A stretch of 64,000 bases of DNA, taken from NCBI GenBank assembly GCA_965242805.1, contig CBDETD010000002.1:4402001-4466000 (forward strand), read 5' to 3'. Origin of the DNA: JANQEU01 sp965242805. GTDB taxonomy: Bacteria > Bacteroidota > Bacteroidia > Cytophagales > Cyclobacteriaceae. Below, one piece after another: positions 61,261 through 64,000 of this stretch. How positions within the stretch are numbered: the stretch's first letter is position 1; each line of letters opens with the position of its first letter. Both the position numbers and the translations under genes were made by a program. Under the pieces are notes generated by a model. It was not told the origin of the DNA and did not search any database. It worked only from the letters and a program-made list of their open reading frames with translations.

Positions 61261-63924
61261 ATGGGTAAGAATTTATCTGAACCACCGAAACTAGGTACTT
61301 ATTTTCTCAGAAAGATCTACGATGAAGATCTTTTCGAGGACGTCTACGGGGATCTGAGGGAAATTTACAATGACCGGCTCAGGGAGGATGGTAAATTGCA
61401 CGCAGGATTCAACTATCTGATTGATTCAATCCTTTCTGTTCGAAATTATGATCTCAAAAAAAGAAGGAGAATAACTCAAAATAATTCATTCGCCATGTTT
61501 AAGAACTATTTCAAGATTACTATTCGAAACATTGCTAAAAACAAGATCTACTCCGGGCTAAATATAATGGGGCTTGCCCTGGGAGTAGCAGCATGCCTGT
61601 TTATTCTGCAGTATGTGTCATATGAACGCAGTTATGATAAGTTCAATCTTAATTATAAAGATATCTACAGGGTACAGTACAAGGTATATCGAAATGGAGA
61701 GTTGAATATTGATTGTGCCGCAGCAGTACCGAGAGTCGGACCTTTTATGAAAGAGAAGATGCCGGAAGTGAAGCTCTTTGCAAGAGCATATCCACTATCT
61801 GGAGTAGTCACTTACAATAACAATAAGTTCAGGGAGGATCGCATGCATATCGTTGATCCTGATTTCCTCAAAATATTCACATTTCCACTTATTAAAGGTG
61901 ACATGGAGACATGTCTTACAGAGCCTAATTCAATAGTGATATCAGAATCTGCAGCTAAGAAATATTTTGGGCGGGATGAACCTTTGGGAAAGATGGTCAC
62001 TGTGGATGGTGAACACAGTGCGGAAGTGACAGCCGTTGCCAAAGATGTACCACATAATTCACATATAAAATTTGACTTTCTTATCTCCTATGAAACTTTA
62101 AACAATCGAACGAGAAACGATGAAGGAGTAGCTGCCTCGGAATCGAGCTGGGGATGGTACGATTTCAATACATATGTATTGCTTGAACCGGAAGTAAATA
62201 TTTCGGATTATGATTCACGGTTTGCGGAGTATTTATATGATGAAAGAGGAGAGGATTTCGAAAAGTACAATTTCAAGGCCGAGTTTCCACTACAATCCAT
62301 TCAAGACATACATTTATATTCAAACTTATTGCAGGAATCAGAACCCGAAGAGCAGGGGGATGGCGAAGCAGTTTTCTTTCTATCCATCATTGCCTTTTTT
62401 ATACTTCTTATCGCATGGATTAACTATGTGAATCTTGCTACAGCCAGGTCCATCGAGCGTGCAAAGGAAGTAGGTGTAAGGAAAACCATGGGTGCCTATA
62501 AAAAGCAATTGGTTGGTCAATTTCTTACGGAGTCATTCATCTTGAATTTGATCTCTATTTTCATTGGCGTAGTGATTGTATCACTGGGCATTCAGTCTTT
62601 TAATCAATTGACGGGTTCGAGATTGAGTCTTGCATTTCTCAATGACATGCAGTTCTGGTTAACTCTATCTGCTATGTATGTTTTCGGATCTCTATTTTCA
62701 GGGCTTTATCCATCATTCGTATTGAGTTCTTACAAGCCTGTTGACGTGTTAAAAGGAAAACTTTCCAGCGGTGGCATAGGAAACAGGCTGCGTCAAATCC
62801 TGGTAATATTTCAATTTGCAGCTTCAGTCACATTAATTGCAGGCACCATTGTCGTATATCAACAACTCACTCATATGCGAAATATAGATCTGGGTTTTGA
62901 TATGACTGAGACGTTGGTTGTGAAGGGGCCAGAGGTCTTCGGAGCTGATTCCCTCTACGAATCAACGATGGAGACATTTAGGAATGAGCTACTGAAAAAT
63001 CCCGAAATTGAAAGGATCACATCCAGTTCAAATGTTCCGGGAGATGAGATTTTTTGGACAAATGGTATCAAAAAAGATAAGGATGGTGACGATGCATTTA
63101 AGATCATTTACAATGTGGGGATAGACTACGACTATTTTCCCACTTATGATATTGAAATTATCGCAGGAAGAAATTATGGTCCCACGTTTACGACCGACAC
63201 CGGTTCGGTGATACTTAATAAAGCGGCAATTCCCTATTTGGGATTTGAGTCTGCGGAATCGGCCATTGGCGAGAAAGTTACTTTTTGGGGAAGGTCTAAA
63301 ACCGTGATAGGAGTGGTTGACAACTATAATCAAATGTCTGCCAAGGCAGCTGTTTCTCCAATTGCTTTTCCCTTGGTGACATGGAGGTCAAATTACTTCA
63401 CATTAAAACTGAAAACTGACGACTACTCTGAAGCTTTTACAAAAACCCAGGATCTCTATGACCAGTTTTTCCCAGGAAATCCATTTGATTACTTTTTCCT
63501 GGATGAGTTTTTCAATCGTCAATACAATAATGAACAGAAATTTTCTCGGGTTTTTACTCTTTTCGCCGTATTTGCTATCATAGTCGCCTGTCTTGGCCTT
63601 TTCGGTCTGTCTTCATTCAGTGCCTTACAAAAGACCAAGGAGATAGGTATCAGGAAAGCTATTGGTGCAGATGTAAAAAATATTGTATTCCTACTTTCAA
63701 AAGAATTTGTCATCTTGGTTCTAATAGCGAATGTAATATCATGGCCTGTCGCGTATTTGCTTATGGAGGGATGGCTTAACAATTTTGCTACCCGCATAAA
63801 TATTGGTTTATCTGTTTTTATTTTGTCGGGACTTCTGGTCGTTTTGATAGCTCTTTTAACCGTCGGTTACAAAACATTGGTAACAGCAAGAGCTAACCCT
63901 GTTTCTGCGCTTAGATATGAATAA
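61261..63924 (+). CDS. FtsX/MacB-type permease with PadR-associated N-terminal segment
   Basis: An 887-aa protein with the same layout as the 54119 product: N-terminal cytosolic segment (YFLRKIYDEDLFEDVYGDLRE), first helix after FKITIRNIAKNKIYSGLNI, MacB-like periplasmic domain, FtsX helices (NLATARSIERAKEVGVRKTM), and a second such unit ending FSALQKTKEIGIRKAIGA and ANPVSALRYE. The cognate ATPase is not in the window. The last codons overlap the start of the next gene by 8 bp. Confidence 0.9.
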   Translation: MGKNLSEPPKLGTYFLRKIYDEDLFEDVYGDLREIYNDRLREDGKLHAGFNYLIDSILSVRNYDLKKRRRITQNNSFAMFKNYFKITIRNIAKNKIYSGLNIMGLALGVAACLFILQYVSYERSYDKFNLNYKDIYRVQYKVYRNGELNIDCAAAVPRVGPFMKEKMPEVKLFARAYPLSGVVTYNNNKFREDRMHIVDPDFLKIFTFPLIKGDMETCLTEPNSIVISESAAKKYFGRDEPLGKMVTVDGEHSAEVTAVAKDVPHNSHIKFDFLISYETLNNRTRNDEGVAASESSWGWYDFNTYVLLEPEVNISDYDSRFAEYLYDERGEDFEKYNFKAEFPLQSIQDIHLYSNLLQESEPEEQGDGEAVFFLSIIAFFILLIAWINYVNLATARSIERAKEVGVRKTMGAYKKQLVGQFLTESFILNLISIFIGVVIVSLGIQSFNQLTGSRLSLAFLNDMQFWLTLSAMYVFGSLFSGLYPSFVLSSYKPVDVLKGKLSSGGIGNRLRQILVIFQFAASVTLIAGTIVVYQQLTHMRNIDLGFDMTETLVVKGPEVFGADSLYESTMETFRNELLKNPEIERITSSSNVPGDEIFWTNGIKKDKDGDDAFKIIYNVGIDYDYFPTYDIEIIAGRNYGPTFTTDTGSVILNKAAIPYLGFESAESAIGEKVTFWGRSKTVIGVVDNYNQMSAKAAVSPIAFPLVTWRSNYFTLKLKTDDYSEAFTKTQDLYDQFFPGNPFDYFFLDEFFNRQYNNEQKFSRVFTLFAVFAIIVACLGLFGLSSFSALQKTKEIGIRKAIGADVKNIVFLLSKEFVILVLIANVISWPVAYLLMEGWLNNFATRINIGLSVFILSGLLVVLIALLTVGYKTLVTARANPVSALRYE

Positions 63925-64000
63925 ATATGTGAGAGTCTCCTTTCCGAAAATTTCTTTCTTGTTGATTTTTATTTTGATGGTAGAACACGGGTGCACTCCT
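63917..64000 (+). CDS. start of a predicted lipoprotein gene, cut by window end
   Basis: ATG 63917 opens a frame of 28 codons to the window edge: basic start MNKYVRVSFPK, hydrophobic ISFLLIFILM, then EHGC, a plausible lipobox. It overlaps the permease stop by 8 bp, so it is probably coupled to it. Nothing more can be said without the downstream DNA. Confidence 0.45.
   Translation, partial: MNKYVRVSFPKISFLLIFILMVEHGCTP

Overview
The window reads as a marine, alginate-degrading member of the Bacteroidota, probably Cytophagales- or Saprospirales-like. The evidence is a three-lyase alginate locus, a short protein with a type IX secretion (Por) sorting domain, a TonB-dependent receptor with a carboxypeptidase-like N-terminal domain, LytS/LytR and PadR/FtsX-permease pairs, few Shine-Dalgarno sites and several TTG/GTG starts. 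I see no rRNA, tRNA, CRISPR array, integrase or transposase.

0-11.5 kb is an alginate/uronate locus. On the + strand are a 5'-truncated Nramp-fold transporter, a gluconokinase remnant, a PL6 lyase, a heparinase-II/III-fold (DUF4962) lyase, a PL7 lyase and a second Nramp-fold transporter. On the - strand are a TIM-barrel lipoprotein, a Gfo/Idh/MocA oxidoreductase and an aldo/keto reductase. Both transporters lack the DPGN and MPH metal motifs of true Nramp proteins, so uptake of an organic substrate is worth testing.

11.5-22.1 kb holds a short sorting-domain protein and two tandem paralogous giant secreted proteins built from Asp/Cys-rich MopE-type repeats. Both end in papain-like domains that have lost catalytic residues. 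The first is broken by one missing base near 13926 and, unusually, carries two domains resembling the C-terminal domain of ribosomal protein L7/L12. The second adds vWA, EGF-like, lamin-tail and GCC2/GCC3-like modules.

22.2-37.4 kb: after an ectophosphodiesterase gene and an XRE/S24-like regulator come two facing operons that look like one membrane-stress/polyamine module. The + operon has a YbjN/chaperone-like protein, PspA, a 47-aa membrane protein, DUF4178, a lipoprotein, tandem DUF350 and a membrane-fused aminopropyltransferase. The - operon has S-adenosylmethionine decarboxylase (speD), a Kv-type channel, a degenerate membrane aminopropyltransferase, a His-rich membrane protein and a FAD amine-oxidase-like protein; the last four overlap by 4 bp at each junction. 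An S9 peptidase and a bPH_6-like membrane protein lie between them.

37.4-53.6 kb is mixed core and accessory content: a SorA/SorB-like sulfite dehydrogenase pair, a fatty-acid-hydroxylase-fold protein, two histidine kinases, DUF2911, an EF-G2-type translation GTPase lacking the catalytic His, a TonB-dependent receptor, LytS/LytR, a glutamine-amidotransferase-like protein and DUF1761.

53.7-64 kb has two PadR regulator/FtsX-type permease pairs. Between them are an SGNH hydrolase abutting a double cyclic-nucleotide-binding/acyltransferase fusion, a Tat-exported Gfo/Idh protein and a small membrane protein. The second PadR gene is preceded by tandem near-identical 23-bp repeats that look like its operator.
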